NCBI RefSeq assembly: GCF_001639725.1
Contig: NZ_LTAW01000005.1
Coordinates: forward strand, 186,001 to 250,000
Length of the DNA stretch: 64,000 nt
Direction: 5' to 3'
Source of the DNA: Marinomonas atlantica
GTDB taxonomy: Bacteria; Pseudomonadota; Gammaproteobacteria; Pseudomonadales; Marinomonadaceae
How positions within the stretch are numbered: position 1 is the stretch's first letter; each line of letters begins with the position of its first letter. Positions 35,734 through 45,158 of the stretch are shown here, piece after piece. The position numbers were made by a program, and so were the translations under genes. The notes below the pieces were generated by a model. That model ran no database searches, had not been told where the DNA came from, and saw only the letters and a list, made by a program, of their open reading frames with translations.

Positions 35734-37242
35734 ATGTGTGGTATCGTTGGTGTAGTAGCCACGTCGATGGTTAATCAAGCCATCTTTGACGCTCTTACGG
35801 TTCTTCAGCATCGCGGTCAGGACGCTGCGGGAATGGTTACAAGCCATAATGGATTATTATGCTTGCGTAAAGATAACGGTCCAGTAAGTGAAGTGTTTCG
35901 CACACGACACATGAAGAAGCTTCACGGTAATATCGGTATTGGACACGCACGTTATCCAACTGCTGGTACATCGAGTTCAGCTGAAGCACAGCCGTTTTAC
36001 GTGAACTCTCCTTATGGTATTTCTCTTGCCCATAATGGCAATTTGACCAACACTGCCAAGCTAAAGCGAGAAGTTTTTGAGTCAGATTTACGTCATGTCA
36101 ACACAACATCTGATTCAGAAGTGTTGGTAAATGTATTGGCTCATGAGTTACATGAAGAAGGTAAGCTCGTTCCAACGCCTGAAGATATATTCAATGCTTT
36201 AGAGCGTGTTTATAAGCGTATTGAAGGTGGTTATGCTGTTGTCGCTTTGATCACTGGATACGGTATTCTTGCGTTTCGCGATCCAGACGGTATTCGTCCG
36301 CTTATCTATGGATCAAAAGAAACTGAAAACGGTACTGAGTACATGGTTGCTTCTGAAAGCGTTGCGCTGGATGCAGCAGGTTTCAAAATTGAACGTGATA
36401 TCCGCCCAGGCGAAGCGCTTTTCTTTGATGTAAAACATACTGTACATCAACGTCAGTGCACGGAGGCTAAGGTGCCGCGTCCATGTTTGTTTGAGTATGT
36501 ATACTTTGCTCGTCCGGACACTGTGATCGACAATATTTCGGTTTATAAAGCTCGTATCAACCAAGGTGATCGGTTAGCTGCGAAAATTAAGCGCGAATGG
36601 GCAGATCATGATATTGATGTTGTTATTCCTATTCCTGATACGAGTCGTACTGCTGCATTGCAGATTGCGCAAGAGCTAAATATTCCATTCCGCGAAGGCT
36701 TAGTGAAGAATCGTTATATTGGGCGTACGTTTATTATGCCAGGTCAAACGGTTCGTAAGAAATCAGTCCGCCAAAAGTTGAATCCAGTGCCATTTGAGTT
36801 TAAAGACAAAAATGTATTGCTGGTTGATGACTCAATTGTCCGCGGAACTACAAGTCAAGAAATCATTGAGATGGCTCGTGAAGCAGGTGCTAAGAAAGTG
36901 TATTTAGCGTCGGCGGCACCAGAAGTTCGATACCCTAATGTTTATGGTATTGATATGCCTGCTGCTACGGAATTGATTGCTTATGATCGCAATGTTGATG
37001 AAATCTGTAAGTTGATCGGAGCGGATCGCTTGATTTTCCAAGATTTGGATGATTTGATTGCAGCTTGTATTGATGAAAAACATTCAGATGTGCGTGAATT
37101 TGATACCTCTGTATTTGACGGCCGTTATATTACTGGCAACATTGATGCCGCTTATCTACAAAATCTTGCAGATGCTCGAAGTGATTCAAGCAAATCCTCT
37201 GCTGAGAATGCGACAAACAATGATCTAATGCATCCAATGTGA
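35734..37242 (+). CDS. purF: Amidophosphoribosyltransferase
   Basis: 502-residue enzyme for the first committed step of purine synthesis (PRPP plus glutamine to phosphoribosylamine). Cys2 of MCGIVGVV is the N-terminal nucleophile, exposed by removal of Met. The glutaminase domain shows [11 protein letters not shown] and [11 protein letters not shown]. The phosphoribosyltransferase PRPP loop is [13 protein letters not shown]. It is of the short E. coli type without propeptide. A long palindromic terminator lies between it and metZ. Confidence 0.97.
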   Translation: MCGIVGVVATSMVNQAIFDALTVLQHRGQDAAGMVTSHNGLLCLRKDNGPVSEVFRTRHMKKLHGNIGIGHARYPTAGTSSSAEAQPFYVNSPYGISLAHNGNLTNTAKLKREVFESDLRHVNTTSDSEVLVNVLAHELHEEGKLVPTPEDIFNALERVYKRIEGGYAVVALITGYGILAFRDPDGIRPLIYGSKETENGTEYMVASESVALDAAGFKIERDIRPGEALFFDVKHTVHQRQCTEAKVPRPCLFEYVYFARPDTVIDNISVYKARINQGDRLAAKIKREWADHDIDVVIPIPDTSRTAALQIAQELNIPFREGLVKNRYIGRTFIMPGQTVRKKSVRQKLNPVPFEFKDKNVLLVDDSIVRGTTSQEIIEMAREAGAKKVYLASAAPEVRYPNVYGIDMPAATELIAYDRNVDEICKLIGADRLIFQDLDDLIAACIDEKHSDVREFDTSVFDGRYITGNIDAAYLQNLADARSDSSKSSAENATNNDLMHPM

Positions 37243-37262
37243 TTCATTGGCTTAGTGAACGT

Positions 37263-37293
37263 TTGTTTTTGCTGATACTAAGCCAGGTATAAT
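37263..37293 (+). promoter_or_regulatory. Possible metZ promoter inside the purF terminator
   Basis: TTGTTT (37263-37268) and a perfect TATAAT (37288-37293) with a 19-bp spacer. The -10 lies at the exact centre of the terminator palindrome, about 43 bp before the metZ start. Confidence 0.4.
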
Positions 37294-37312
37294 ACCTGGC
37301 TTAGTTGTTTTT
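37277..37312 (+). terminator. purF terminator, long perfect palindrome
   Basis: ACTAAGCCAGGTAT (37277-37290) and its exact complement (37292-37305) with one base between, followed by TGTTTTT. Confidence 0.8.
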
Positions 37313-37335
37313 AAAGAGTCAACTTGGAGTGACCT

Positions 37336-38508
37336 ATGTCTGAATATAAAGATGCTACGCTCGCCGTTCGAGCGGGTATTCGTCAAACCCAAGAGCAAGA
37401 AAATAGCGAAGCGATTTTCATGACCTCAAGCTTTGCTTATTCCAGCGCAGCGGAAGCAGCCGGGAAATTTTGCGGCGAGCTAGAGGGCAATGTCTACTCA
37501 CGCTTTACTAATCCTACTGTTGAGATGTTTGAAAAGCGCTTGGCGGCTCTTGAAAAAGGTGAGGCTGCGATTGCGACTTCATCAGGGATGGCAGCTTTAA
37601 TGACGTTGGGTTATTCATTGTTGAAAGCAGGCGATAAGGTGGTTTGCTCGCGCAATATTTTTGGCTCAACGGTTAAATTTTTCAATGCTTACATGGCTAA
37701 ATACAATGTTGAAATAGCCTATGTAGATGCAACAGATTATGAAGCTTGGGAGCGTGAAATCGATAGCAACACACGGTTGTGCTATTTTGAGACACCGTCC
37801 AACCCATTATATGAAGTGGTTGACGTAGTAAAGGTGTCTGAGCTTGCTCATAAACAAGGTGCTTTGCTTTGTGTTGATACTGTATTGGCTACTCCGGCAT
37901 TGCAAAACCCACTGACACAAGGTGCTGATATCGTTATGCAGTCAGCGACGAAATTTATCGATGGGCAAGGTCGATGTTTAGGTGGAGCGCTGATTGCTTC
38001 AAAAGACATTGTTGGTCAATTTGTCGCCTTTATGCGAAGTGCTGGACCAGCAATGAGCCCCTTCAACGCTTGGGTGTTACTGAATGGCTTGGAGACGTTG
38101 AGTCTCCGCATGAAGGCGCATTCTGCTAATGCTATGGCGTTAGCGGAGTATTTAGATAAGCACCCTAAGGTGACTAAAGTTAACTATGGCGGCTTGCCTT
38201 CTCACAAATACCATGAGCTAGCCAAATTGCAGCAAAAAGACTTTGGTGGTGTTTTATCATTCGAATTGGAGGGTGGGCGAGACGCCGCGTGGACATTTAT
38301 CGATAATGTTAATTTGATGTCTATAACTGGTAATCTAGGTGACACTAAAACACTTGTAACTCACCCAGCAACCACAACACATGGTCGCTTGACAGACGAT
38401 GAAAAAGAAAAAGCAGGCATCAAAGAAGGGCTAATTCGTCTTTCGGTTGGTCTTGAAGATATCGACGATATTATTGCTGATGTTGAACAAGCTTTGGCAC
38501 AAGTATAA
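37336..38508 (+). CDS. metZ: O-succinylhomoserine sulfhydrylase
   Basis: 390-residue PLP enzyme of the Cys/Met metabolism family that makes homocysteine directly from O-succinylhomoserine and sulfide. The PLP lysine is in MQSATKFIDGQGR. YSRFTNPTVEMFEKRLAALE and ATSSGMAA are also present, as is the C-terminal SVGLEDIDDIIADVEQAL. The position after purF is the usual metZ place in pseudomonads, which favours MetZ over cystathionine enzymes. It links methionine synthesis to the sulfide made by the cysI pathway further right. Confidence 0.92.
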   Translation: MSEYKDATLAVRAGIRQTQEQENSEAIFMTSSFAYSSAAEAAGKFCGELEGNVYSRFTNPTVEMFEKRLAALEKGEAAIATSSGMAALMTLGYSLLKAGDKVVCSRNIFGSTVKFFNAYMAKYNVEIAYVDATDYEAWEREIDSNTRLCYFETPSNPLYEVVDVVKVSELAHKQGALLCVDTVLATPALQNPLTQGADIVMQSATKFIDGQGRCLGGALIASKDIVGQFVAFMRSAGPAMSPFNAWVLLNGLETLSLRMKAHSANAMALAEYLDKHPKVTKVNYGGLPSHKYHELAKLQQKDFGGVLSFELEGGRDAAWTFIDNVNLMSITGNLGDTKTLVTHPATTTHGRLTDDEKEKAGIKEGLIRLSVGLEDIDDIIADVEQALAQV

Positions 38509-38528
38509 AGCAAAGGTTTTAGCGAATA

Positions 38529-38558
38529 AAAAAAGAGCAGCTCAGTCTGCTCTTTTTT
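38529..38558 (+). terminator. Bidirectional terminator between metZ and the PilZ gene
   Basis: AAAAAAGAGCAG pairs perfectly with CTGCTCTTTTTT around loop CTCAGT. It serves convergent genes. Confidence 0.88.
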
Positions 38559-38574
38559 GTGATCAAGTTGTTTG

Positions 38575-38985
38575 TTATTCGTCTTCTTGATCTAAAATAA
38601 TTTTTTCTTGTTCTACTCGCCTTGTAGATGCTGCTGTACGTAGTACTGATTTTTGAGTTTCAAGTACTAGTTCGTCGATAAATTCGGAGACTTGCTCTTC
38701 TATGGCAGTAAACAACCAGCCAGAACGACCAGGCTTCTTATAAATAAGTTTTGCCTTAACCTGGCCGATGACACGATCATTTTCGTCCATAATAAACGCG
38801 ATTTGCTCTCCGGCTTCAATAGCTAAATCTAGATCACTTGCTAGGGCGACACCATCCATGCTGATGTCAATGCAGTCAAGCTTATATATACCACCATCAA
38901 ATGTTAGTGTATGTCCTTTTGGAATGACCCTAACAGCATTGCGACGTTCGCTTGATTGATATTCAAAGTTTTGATCGCCACTCAT
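38575..38985 (-). CDS. PilZ-domain c-di-GMP receptor linked to the flagellar stator
   Basis: 136-residue protein with a single PilZ domain (about 10-110). The two c-di-GMP-binding motifs are present: RRNAVR (RxxxR) and DISMDG (D/N-x-S-x-x-G). The tail of about 30 residues is helical and charged. It is the third gene of motA-motB-pilZ on the minus strand, 38 bp after motB, so it very probably tunes stator function in response to c-di-GMP, similar in role to YcgR, although it lacks the YcgR N-domain. Confidence 0.88.
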   Translation of the reverse strand: MSGDQNFEYQSSERRNAVRVIPKGHTLTFDGGIYKLDCIDISMDGVALASDLDLAIEAGEQIAFIMDENDRVIGQVKAKLIYKKPGRSGWLFTAIEEQVSEFIDELVLETQKSVLRTAASTRRVEQEKIILDQEDE

Positions 38986-39023
38986 CTAGGCGCTCTCATT
39001 AAACCAATGAAATTCTGCATATT

Positions 39024-39803
39024 CTATTTATCACCATTTATGGGTTTGTCTTTATCTCGCTGTAAGACAAACTCGACACGACGATTTAGTGCGCGATGCT
39101 CTTCGGTATCATTGCGAACTAATGGAATACTGTCAGCATACCCTGTGGCAGTCATTCTTTCTGGTGGAATGTCGTTCTCCAAAAAGTAGCGCAAGGTTGT
39201 GGTAGCTCGGATGGCAGACAGTTCCCAGTTGCTTGGAAAGCGAGCAGTACGAATAGGGATGTTATCGGTATGTCCTTTGATATTGATGTTGTAATCAGGA
39301 TACCTGTTGAAAATGCCCAGCAATGTTTCATATATGGGTTCGGCGCTGTAAAGAATGTCTGACTCACCCGATTCAAATAATGATTGACCATCGATTCGGA
39401 TAGTTATTTTTTCACCGTCTTCAAATACAGCGACTTGGCTCTCGAGGTTATTGGCTACAAATTTGCTCATCACATCATTGGCAATTTCGTTTACTTCCTC
39501 ACGAACTTCTTCATCAATAGGATCTTTTGCGTATGTGATTTGTTCGTTGGTTGCCATTTGAGGCTCAGCAGGTTTGATGGTCTCTGTGCCGCCACCTGAG
39601 TACTTAAGCGGCTCTTGACGAACAAGTGCACCATTACTATTCAGAGCGATCTGAATGGACGAAAGAGCGGCCACTAGGGTGGTTTCTGTCATTCTAGATA
39701 AGCTGTAAAGCAAGATGAAAAAAACCAGTAGCAATGACATTAAGTCTGCAAAGGTAAATATCCAGCCAGCGGTTTCTTCATCTTCAAATAAAGGGTCAGA
39801 CAT
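39024..39803 (-). CDS. motB: Flagellar motor stator protein MotB/PomB family
   Basis: 259-residue stator subunit. A short N-terminus is followed by one membrane helix with the ion-binding Asp20 in FTFADLMSLLLVFFILLYS, a plug and linker region, and a C-terminal OmpA-like peptidoglycan-binding domain (about 135-250: INIKGHTDNIPI, TATGYADSIPL, NRRVEFVL). FADLMSLL resembles PomB and MotD types, which occur with both sodium and proton stators, so ion specificity is open. Two bases separate it from motA. Confidence 0.9.
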   Translation of the reverse strand: MSDPLFEDEETAGWIFTFADLMSLLLVFFILLYSLSRMTETTLVAALSSIQIALNSNGALVRQEPLKYSGGGTETIKPAEPQMATNEQITYAKDPIDEEVREEVNEIANDVMSKFVANNLESQVAVFEDGEKITIRIDGQSLFESGESDILYSAEPIYETLLGIFNRYPDYNINIKGHTDNIPIRTARFPSNWELSAIRATTTLRYFLENDIPPERMTATGYADSIPLVRNDTEEHRALNRRVEFVLQRDKDKPINGDK

Positions 39804-39805
39804 GG

Positions 39806-40576
39806 CTAATCTCCGCCCATTCCCGCAGGTTTGCGCTGGTGCGCTGGGATGTAAGAAGAAAGTCGTTCGTATACTGCAAGGTAATTGTTACTGCCTAATA
39901 AGCTGACAGTACCATCGCGAATGATTTCAAGTGTTTGAATCTCTAGAATAGTTCTTGCTTTTAGTTTGCCTGCAATTGGATTGAAAATAACGGTAGCAAG
40001 TAAAGAACCATAAAATGTGGTTAATAGTGCGACAGCCATAGAAGGGCCAATCGTTTCAGGGTCATCCAATTGAGAAAGCATTTGAATTAAGCCGATCAGT
40101 GTCCCAAGCATACCGAAGGCAGGTGCGTAAGTGCCCATTTTTTTAAACACATCTTGTACGACGTAATGACGCATTTTGAGAGAGTCTATGTCGGCTTGGA
40201 GTGTATTTCGAATGTAGTCTTCGTCTGAAGCATCAGACGCCATGGCGAGAGCACGCTTTAAAAAGGGAGAATCAGCATCGACACGACTCAAGGCAATTAA
40301 GCCCTCACGACGCGCAATTTTTGTCAACTGCAGCATAGTTTGAATCATAGCTTGAGGGTCTTGCTTGTCTTGAGCAAAAACAATGAACATTGCTCTTAAG
40401 GCAGCCATCGTGTCCTTGAACTGAAATGTAAGTAGTGTGGCGGCTATGGTGCCACCAATAACAATCATGATGCCTGGTATATTAACAAATATTGTAAAAT
40501 CACTGCTGCCAAGAAAAATGGCGGAAACGATTAAAGCGATACCAGATATTATTCCTATAAATGATGCAAAATCCAT
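39806..40576 (-). CDS. motA: Flagellar motor stator protein MotA/PomA family
   Basis: 256-residue membrane protein with four hydrophobic segments (about 7-25, 30-50, 150-170 and 180-205). Features include IPGIMIVIGGTIAATLL in helix 2, the cytoplasmic domain with charged residues for FliG contact, and GMLGTLIGLIQMLSQLDDP in helix 3 followed by AVALLTTFYGSLLATVIF. Forms the stator channel with the next gene product. The length of about 255 and the sequence suit the PomA/MotC subtype rather than the 295-residue E. coli MotA. First gene of the operon. Confidence 0.9.
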   Translation of the reverse strand: MDFASFIGIISGIALIVSAIFLGSSDFTIFVNIPGIMIVIGGTIAATLLTFQFKDTMAALRAMFIVFAQDKQDPQAMIQTMLQLTKIARREGLIALSRVDADSPFLKRALAMASDASDEDYIRNTLQADIDSLKMRHYVVQDVFKKMGTYAPAFGMLGTLIGLIQMLSQLDDPETIGPSMAVALLTTFYGSLLATVIFNPIAGKLKARTILEIQTLEIIRDGTVSLLGSNNYLAVYERLSSYIPAHQRKPAGMGGD

Positions 40577-40680
40577 CGATGTAACTGCCTAATTTTAACG
40601 AAAGAATAAACCCATTATGTATAGGGCATAAACACACCACAAGTTTAAAATGTAAGTTTTTGTACTTATTGTTTACATAA

Positions 40681-43600
40681 TCAAGACTTATTTAGTTTTC
40701 GTGCGCCAAGCACCAATAAACAAGGCGTTAATAAAAGTGTTAACGGCGTAGCAAACGCAAGCCCACCAGCTATGGCAGTTGATAGTTGTGTCCACCATTG
40801 TGAAGAGGGGGCGCCGACGCTTAATTCTTGGTGAATGAAATCAATGTTCAGCTGGAATACCATCGGTAGTAGGCCGAGTACAGTCGTTATTGTGGTTAAT
40901 AAAACGGGTCTTAAACGTTGTACGCCGGTACGTATAGCTGCTTCTTTTGTGGATAGGCCTAGCGCCTTTAGACCATTAAATGTATCGATCAAAACGATAT
41001 TGTTGTTCACAACGACCCCAGCTAATGCAATCGTGCCCACGCCACTCATTACAATACCAAATGGTTCACTCTTGATTAATAGTCCTAAAAACACACCCAT
41101 TGTTGAAAATAATACGGCGCTTAAAATCAACAAACACTGATAGAAATTATTAAACTGGGTGACAAGAATGATGGCCATTATAAAAAATGCCACGCCAAAG
41201 GCCTTGGTTAAGAAAACACCTGCTTTTTGTTGTTCTTCAGTATTGCCCCGAAATTCATAAGTAAGGTCTTCTGGCAGGTCGGCTTTTTCAAGTTTGTTTT
41301 TAAAACCTTGGATCACTTGATCGACCACCAGTCCATCTTTAACGTCGGCAGATATTTTGATGGCACGTTTTCCATCTACTCGATGAATGTGGCCTTGTTT
41401 AGGTGCGGCGACACGCTTGACAAAATTACTGATGGGAACGACCCCAAGAGCAGTTGTAATATGAAGCTGATCAAGCTGATCTAATGTCCGCTCATTTTCA
41501 GGGAATCGGAGTACGATATCAATTTTGTCCTCCGCGCCATCAGGAAGGAAATCTCCCAGAGTGATGCCTGTGGTGACTAACTTAACTACATTGCCAAGCA
41601 TATCAACACTGACGTTATACTTACTTGCTTCTGCTCGGTCGATCTCTAATCGCCACTCTATGCCAGGAAGAGAGCGATCATCGCTTACTGAAATGATTTC
41701 AGGCTGATTTTGTAGTTCCGATACGATTTGATCAGCAGAATCATTAAGCACAGAGCTAAAGTTAGAAGATAGCTGTAGCTCAATATCTGAGCCAGATTGA
41801 GGGCCACCTTGTTCTACTACTGTTGTGACTTTAATGCCTGCGATCAATTGAGCTTGTTGTCGAACCTCCTCTAAAATTTTGCTCGCTGGTCGGCGCTCGT
41901 GCCAGTCAATGAATTCCATAGTGATGGTGCCGATGGCATCGGCTGAACCATTATTAGGCGGTGTGCTGTAAGTGGTGCTAACAACACTTTTTAATTCTTT
42001 GAATGGCAGTATTTTAAGTTCCACTTGACGGACTAAGGCATCTTTTTCAGCTAACGCTAAATCGCCTCTAGCACGAACCTCCAAGTTGGCAACTTCAGGC
42101 TCAACATTGGGGAAGAATTCAACGCCCTTGCCGAAGCTTACATATAAAAAAACAGACGCGATAAGCATTAAAATAGCCGTTAAAAGTACTAGAACAGGGT
42201 GTTCTACTAAGCGTGTTAGCAAGCGACCATACATACCTGCAAGACCCGTTAACTTTGTCAGGTCACTTCTCTCGTGTAGTTCTGGCGCGGCCATAAGAGT
42301 GCTATCGTTAGGGTTACTTTTACCAATAATCGCACCTAGGGTAGGAAGGAGAATGAGCGCCATCAAAAGTGAAGCCGCTAGCGTGGCAATTACAGTAATA
42401 GGTAAGTAACGCATAAATTCGCCGACAATGTCGGGCCAAAACATTAGTGGCATAAAGACCGCAATGGTCGTAGCCGTGGAGGCGATAATAGGCCATGCCA
42501 TGCGCTTGGCGGCTTCACCATACGCTTGTTGTTTAGTGTGACCTTCCGCTAACTTTCTGTCAGCATACTCTATGACAACAATGGCGCCGTCTACCAACAT
42601 GCCAACGCTGAGGATAAGCGCGAACAGAACCACCATGTTAATAGTGAAGCCCTGTATATTGAGTAACAGAATGCCTGTTAAAAATGCGCCGGGGATAGCA
42701 AGGCCGACAAGAATGGCGGAGCGTAACCCCAGCGCCCAAACGATGACAAACATCACTAATAAAGTCGCCGCTAACACATTATTAAACAGGTCGTTTAGTG
42801 AGGTTTCGATTTCTTCGGATTGGTCTTGAGTAATGCTGTATTGTAAATCGTTAGGCCAATTGGATTGGCTCTGCTTCACAACGTGTTTAACCGCATCAAT
42901 GGTATCAATAATGTTGGCTCCTACACGCTTTGATACCGCGAGTGTAATGCTTGGCTGACCATTTGCTCGTGCAAAACTGTGGGCATCTTCAAATGTAAGC
43001 TCACCCACGGCAATGTCTTTCAGTTGTACAATTTGATGATCAGAAACTTTCACCGGCAAATTCATAATGTCCTGCTCGGTTTTCAGAAGTCCTGGGACCT
43101 TGATAGGAAATCGTCCTGCGCCAGTATCCAAATTACCAGCTGCAACCAAACGGTTGTTTGAAGACAGTAATGTTGCTACTTCACTTAACGACAATTCGTA
43201 GCTATCTATCTTTTCCTGATCAATGATAATTTCCGCTTGTTGCTCACGATCACCGCTTATTTTCGCTTCTAGTACACCTTCAACAGATTCAATATCGTCT
43301 TGAAGGCGGTTAGCAATGCGACTTAAAGTGGCAAACTCTAGGTTGCCGTACAGATTGATTCGAATGACCGGAAAGGTCGATAAATTGATCTCTGTAACAG
43401 TGGGTTCATCGGCATCACTAGGGAGCTCACTTTTGGCACGATCTACTTTGTCTTTGGTATCTATGATGGCTTGATCGATGTCGACACCCGAGAGAAACTC
43501 TAAAATAAGTGATGCATGACCTTCAGAAGCAGTCGAACGAATCTCTTTGAGCCCTTCTACACTGCGTAGCTCTTGTTCAAGCGGGTGCACTAAAAGACTA

Positions 43601-43782
43601 TCAGAGTCTTCGGGTGAAATACCTTCTAAGGAAACAGAGACATAAGCCATAGGTATGGTGATATCAGGGGTGCTTTCTTTCGGAATCTCAATATAAGAAA
43701 CGGTACCTGAAATAATAATTAGTGCGAACAACAATAAAACGGTTCGTGAACGAGAGAGGGCGGCATTAATGATGGCATTCAT
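40681..43782 (-). CDS. RND efflux transporter, inner-membrane pump
   Basis: 1033-residue AcrB-family proton antiporter. The usual layout is visible: TM1 near the N-terminus (TVLLLFALIIISGTVSYIEI), a large periplasmic loop, six helices around 330-560 with the proton-relay segment LSVGMLVDGAIVVIEYADR, a second large loop, and six C-terminal helices (VVNNNIVLIDTFNGL). It overlaps the adaptor gene by four bases (ATGA). No outer-membrane TolC-type gene is linked, so an unlinked channel must complete the pump. The substrate is not deducible. Confidence 0.92.
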   Translation of the reverse strand: MNAIINAALSRSRTVLLLFALIIISGTVSYIEIPKESTPDITIPMAYVSVSLEGISPEDSDSLLVHPLEQELRSVEGLKEIRSTASEGHASLILEFLSGVDIDQAIIDTKDKVDRAKSELPSDADEPTVTEINLSTFPVIRINLYGNLEFATLSRIANRLQDDIESVEGVLEAKISGDREQQAEIIIDQEKIDSYELSLSEVATLLSSNNRLVAAGNLDTGAGRFPIKVPGLLKTEQDIMNLPVKVSDHQIVQLKDIAVGELTFEDAHSFARANGQPSITLAVSKRVGANIIDTIDAVKHVVKQSQSNWPNDLQYSITQDQSEEIETSLNDLFNNVLAATLLVMFVIVWALGLRSAILVGLAIPGAFLTGILLLNIQGFTINMVVLFALILSVGMLVDGAIVVIEYADRKLAEGHTKQQAYGEAAKRMAWPIIASTATTIAVFMPLMFWPDIVGEFMRYLPITVIATLAASLLMALILLPTLGAIIGKSNPNDSTLMAAPELHERSDLTKLTGLAGMYGRLLTRLVEHPVLVLLTAILMLIASVFLYVSFGKGVEFFPNVEPEVANLEVRARGDLALAEKDALVRQVELKILPFKELKSVVSTTYSTPPNNGSADAIGTITMEFIDWHERRPASKILEEVRQQAQLIAGIKVTTVVEQGGPQSGSDIELQLSSNFSSVLNDSADQIVSELQNQPEIISVSDDRSLPGIEWRLEIDRAEASKYNVSVDMLGNVVKLVTTGITLGDFLPDGAEDKIDIVLRFPENERTLDQLDQLHITTALGVVPISNFVKRVAAPKQGHIHRVDGKRAIKISADVKDGLVVDQVIQGFKNKLEKADLPEDLTYEFRGNTEEQQKAGVFLTKAFGVAFFIMAIILVTQFNNFYQCLLILSAVLFSTMGVFLGLLIKSEPFGIVMSGVGTIALAGVVVNNNIVLIDTFNGLKALGLSTKEAAIRTGVQRLRPVLLTTITTVLGLLPMVFQLNIDFIHQELSVGAPSSQWWTQLSTAIAGGLAFATPLTLLLTPCLLVLGARKLNKS

Positions 43783-44906
43783 GACTTATCATTATCCTCA
43801 ACAGGTTGCACTTCGACTTTATCGCCTGCATTAACAAACCCTTGTCCTGTTGTAATCAACTTAACGGTATCAGGCAGACCTTTTACATAGACATGACTCC
43901 GTTCAGAACGAACCACGACGACCTCATGAACTTCAACAAGATTGTTATCTGAAACAGTTTTAACAGACATTTGGCCGTCTTCACTTATGCTCAATAAAGC
44001 AGGAGATAGTTTGTGAGCTAAGGCTTCCGATAGGGGGATTTGTATGGTTGTGCTCAGTCCTGCTGAAATGCTGCTATCTAAATTTGGAATTTCAATTTCG
44101 ATTGGAAAGGTACGCGTCCGCGAATCTGCGAGTTTACTGATAAACTGAATGTTGCCCATAACACGATGACCACCGTTGATTTCAATAGCAACAGGACGAT
44201 CTAGGCTGATATTTGCTAAATCGATTTGTGGAACGTTCGCAGTAATCTTCAAAGGTGATAAATCAATGACCTCTGCAACGAGTTCACCGGCATTTAACCA
44301 CTGGCCAGTTTGAATGGACATATTATTAATAAAGCCGGAAAAAGGTGCGCTAATATGGTGGTTCTCAAGATCTATTTGAAGTGAAGTTAAATTCGCTTTC
44401 GCATTTGCTAATTTAGTTTCAGCAGAAGCAACGCTAACATCTGATGTTAGTTTTTGTGATGTAAGGCGTTTTATCCCTTCGAGTTCTAAGGTGTTTTGTT
44501 TGATCAATGCTTCAGCATATTGGATTTTAGAGCGAAGAGCACGATCATCAATTGTTATTAGATTGGCACCAGATTGAATAGTGTCACCTTGTTTGGCATT
44601 TACTGAGGTTACACGGCCAGAGCTTTGAGCAGTAATAGAAAGAGTGTGATTAGCTTCTGTTTGACCACTCAACTGCAACGCATCTTGTATTGTCTGCGCA
44701 TTGCTAATTTGTGTCTGCACTTTGAAGGGGGAAGAAGTGGCAGATTTGATTGGTTCATTATCAGGGGTGTTTTGATTCGTTTGAGATTCATTGACTTGGC
44801 TTGATTGAGCGTGTGTTATGCCATGGCCTCCGATAAACATCCATGTAATCGCTATTACAGCAATGCCTACTGCTAAAATAGGCCCCTGTTTTAGTTTGCT
44901 CGTCAT
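43779..44906 (-). CDS. RND efflux periplasmic adaptor (membrane fusion protein)
   Basis: 375-residue HlyD/AcrA-type adaptor. An N-terminal signal or membrane anchor (LAVGIAVIAITWMFIGG) is followed by a lipoyl half-motif (ITAQSSGRVTSVNAKQGDTI), a helical hairpin, the second lipoyl half (ISAPFSGFINNMSIQTGQWL) and beta-barrel domains. No lipobox Cys is visible, so it is anchored by a helix or soluble. The ATG at 44906 is chosen because GGAG lies six bases before it; upstream in-frame ATGs lack this. First gene of a two-gene operon with the pump. Confidence 0.88.
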   Translation of the reverse strand: MTSKLKQGPILAVGIAVIAITWMFIGGHGITHAQSSQVNESQTNQNTPDNEPIKSATSSPFKVQTQISNAQTIQDALQLSGQTEANHTLSITAQSSGRVTSVNAKQGDTIQSGANLITIDDRALRSKIQYAEALIKQNTLELEGIKRLTSQKLTSDVSVASAETKLANAKANLTSLQIDLENHHISAPFSGFINNMSIQTGQWLNAGELVAEVIDLSPLKITANVPQIDLANISLDRPVAIEINGGHRVMGNIQFISKLADSRTRTFPIEIEIPNLDSSISAGLSTTIQIPLSEALAHKLSPALLSISEDGQMSVKTVSDNNLVEVHEVVVVRSERSHVYVKGLPDTVKLITTGQGFVNAGDKVEVQPVEDNDKS

Positions 44907-45158
44907 GCTGAACTCCATCAAATAAGCTATGGCTATTATTTTGTGCAAATTATAAGCGGCTTATATAGGATTCTGACAGACTTTTATGACTAAAAAATAT
45001 AGATGGCGTCAAAGGAACCTATATAGTGGCTTAAATTAGTCGTTTGGATTTTAGGAAATTGATTAAAAATCAACGTAAAAACGCGGCTTTTGTTAAAACT
45101 CCACGGCGAACAGTGATAACATGATGCCACTAAATTGACCCTGTATTTACGGAATTCT

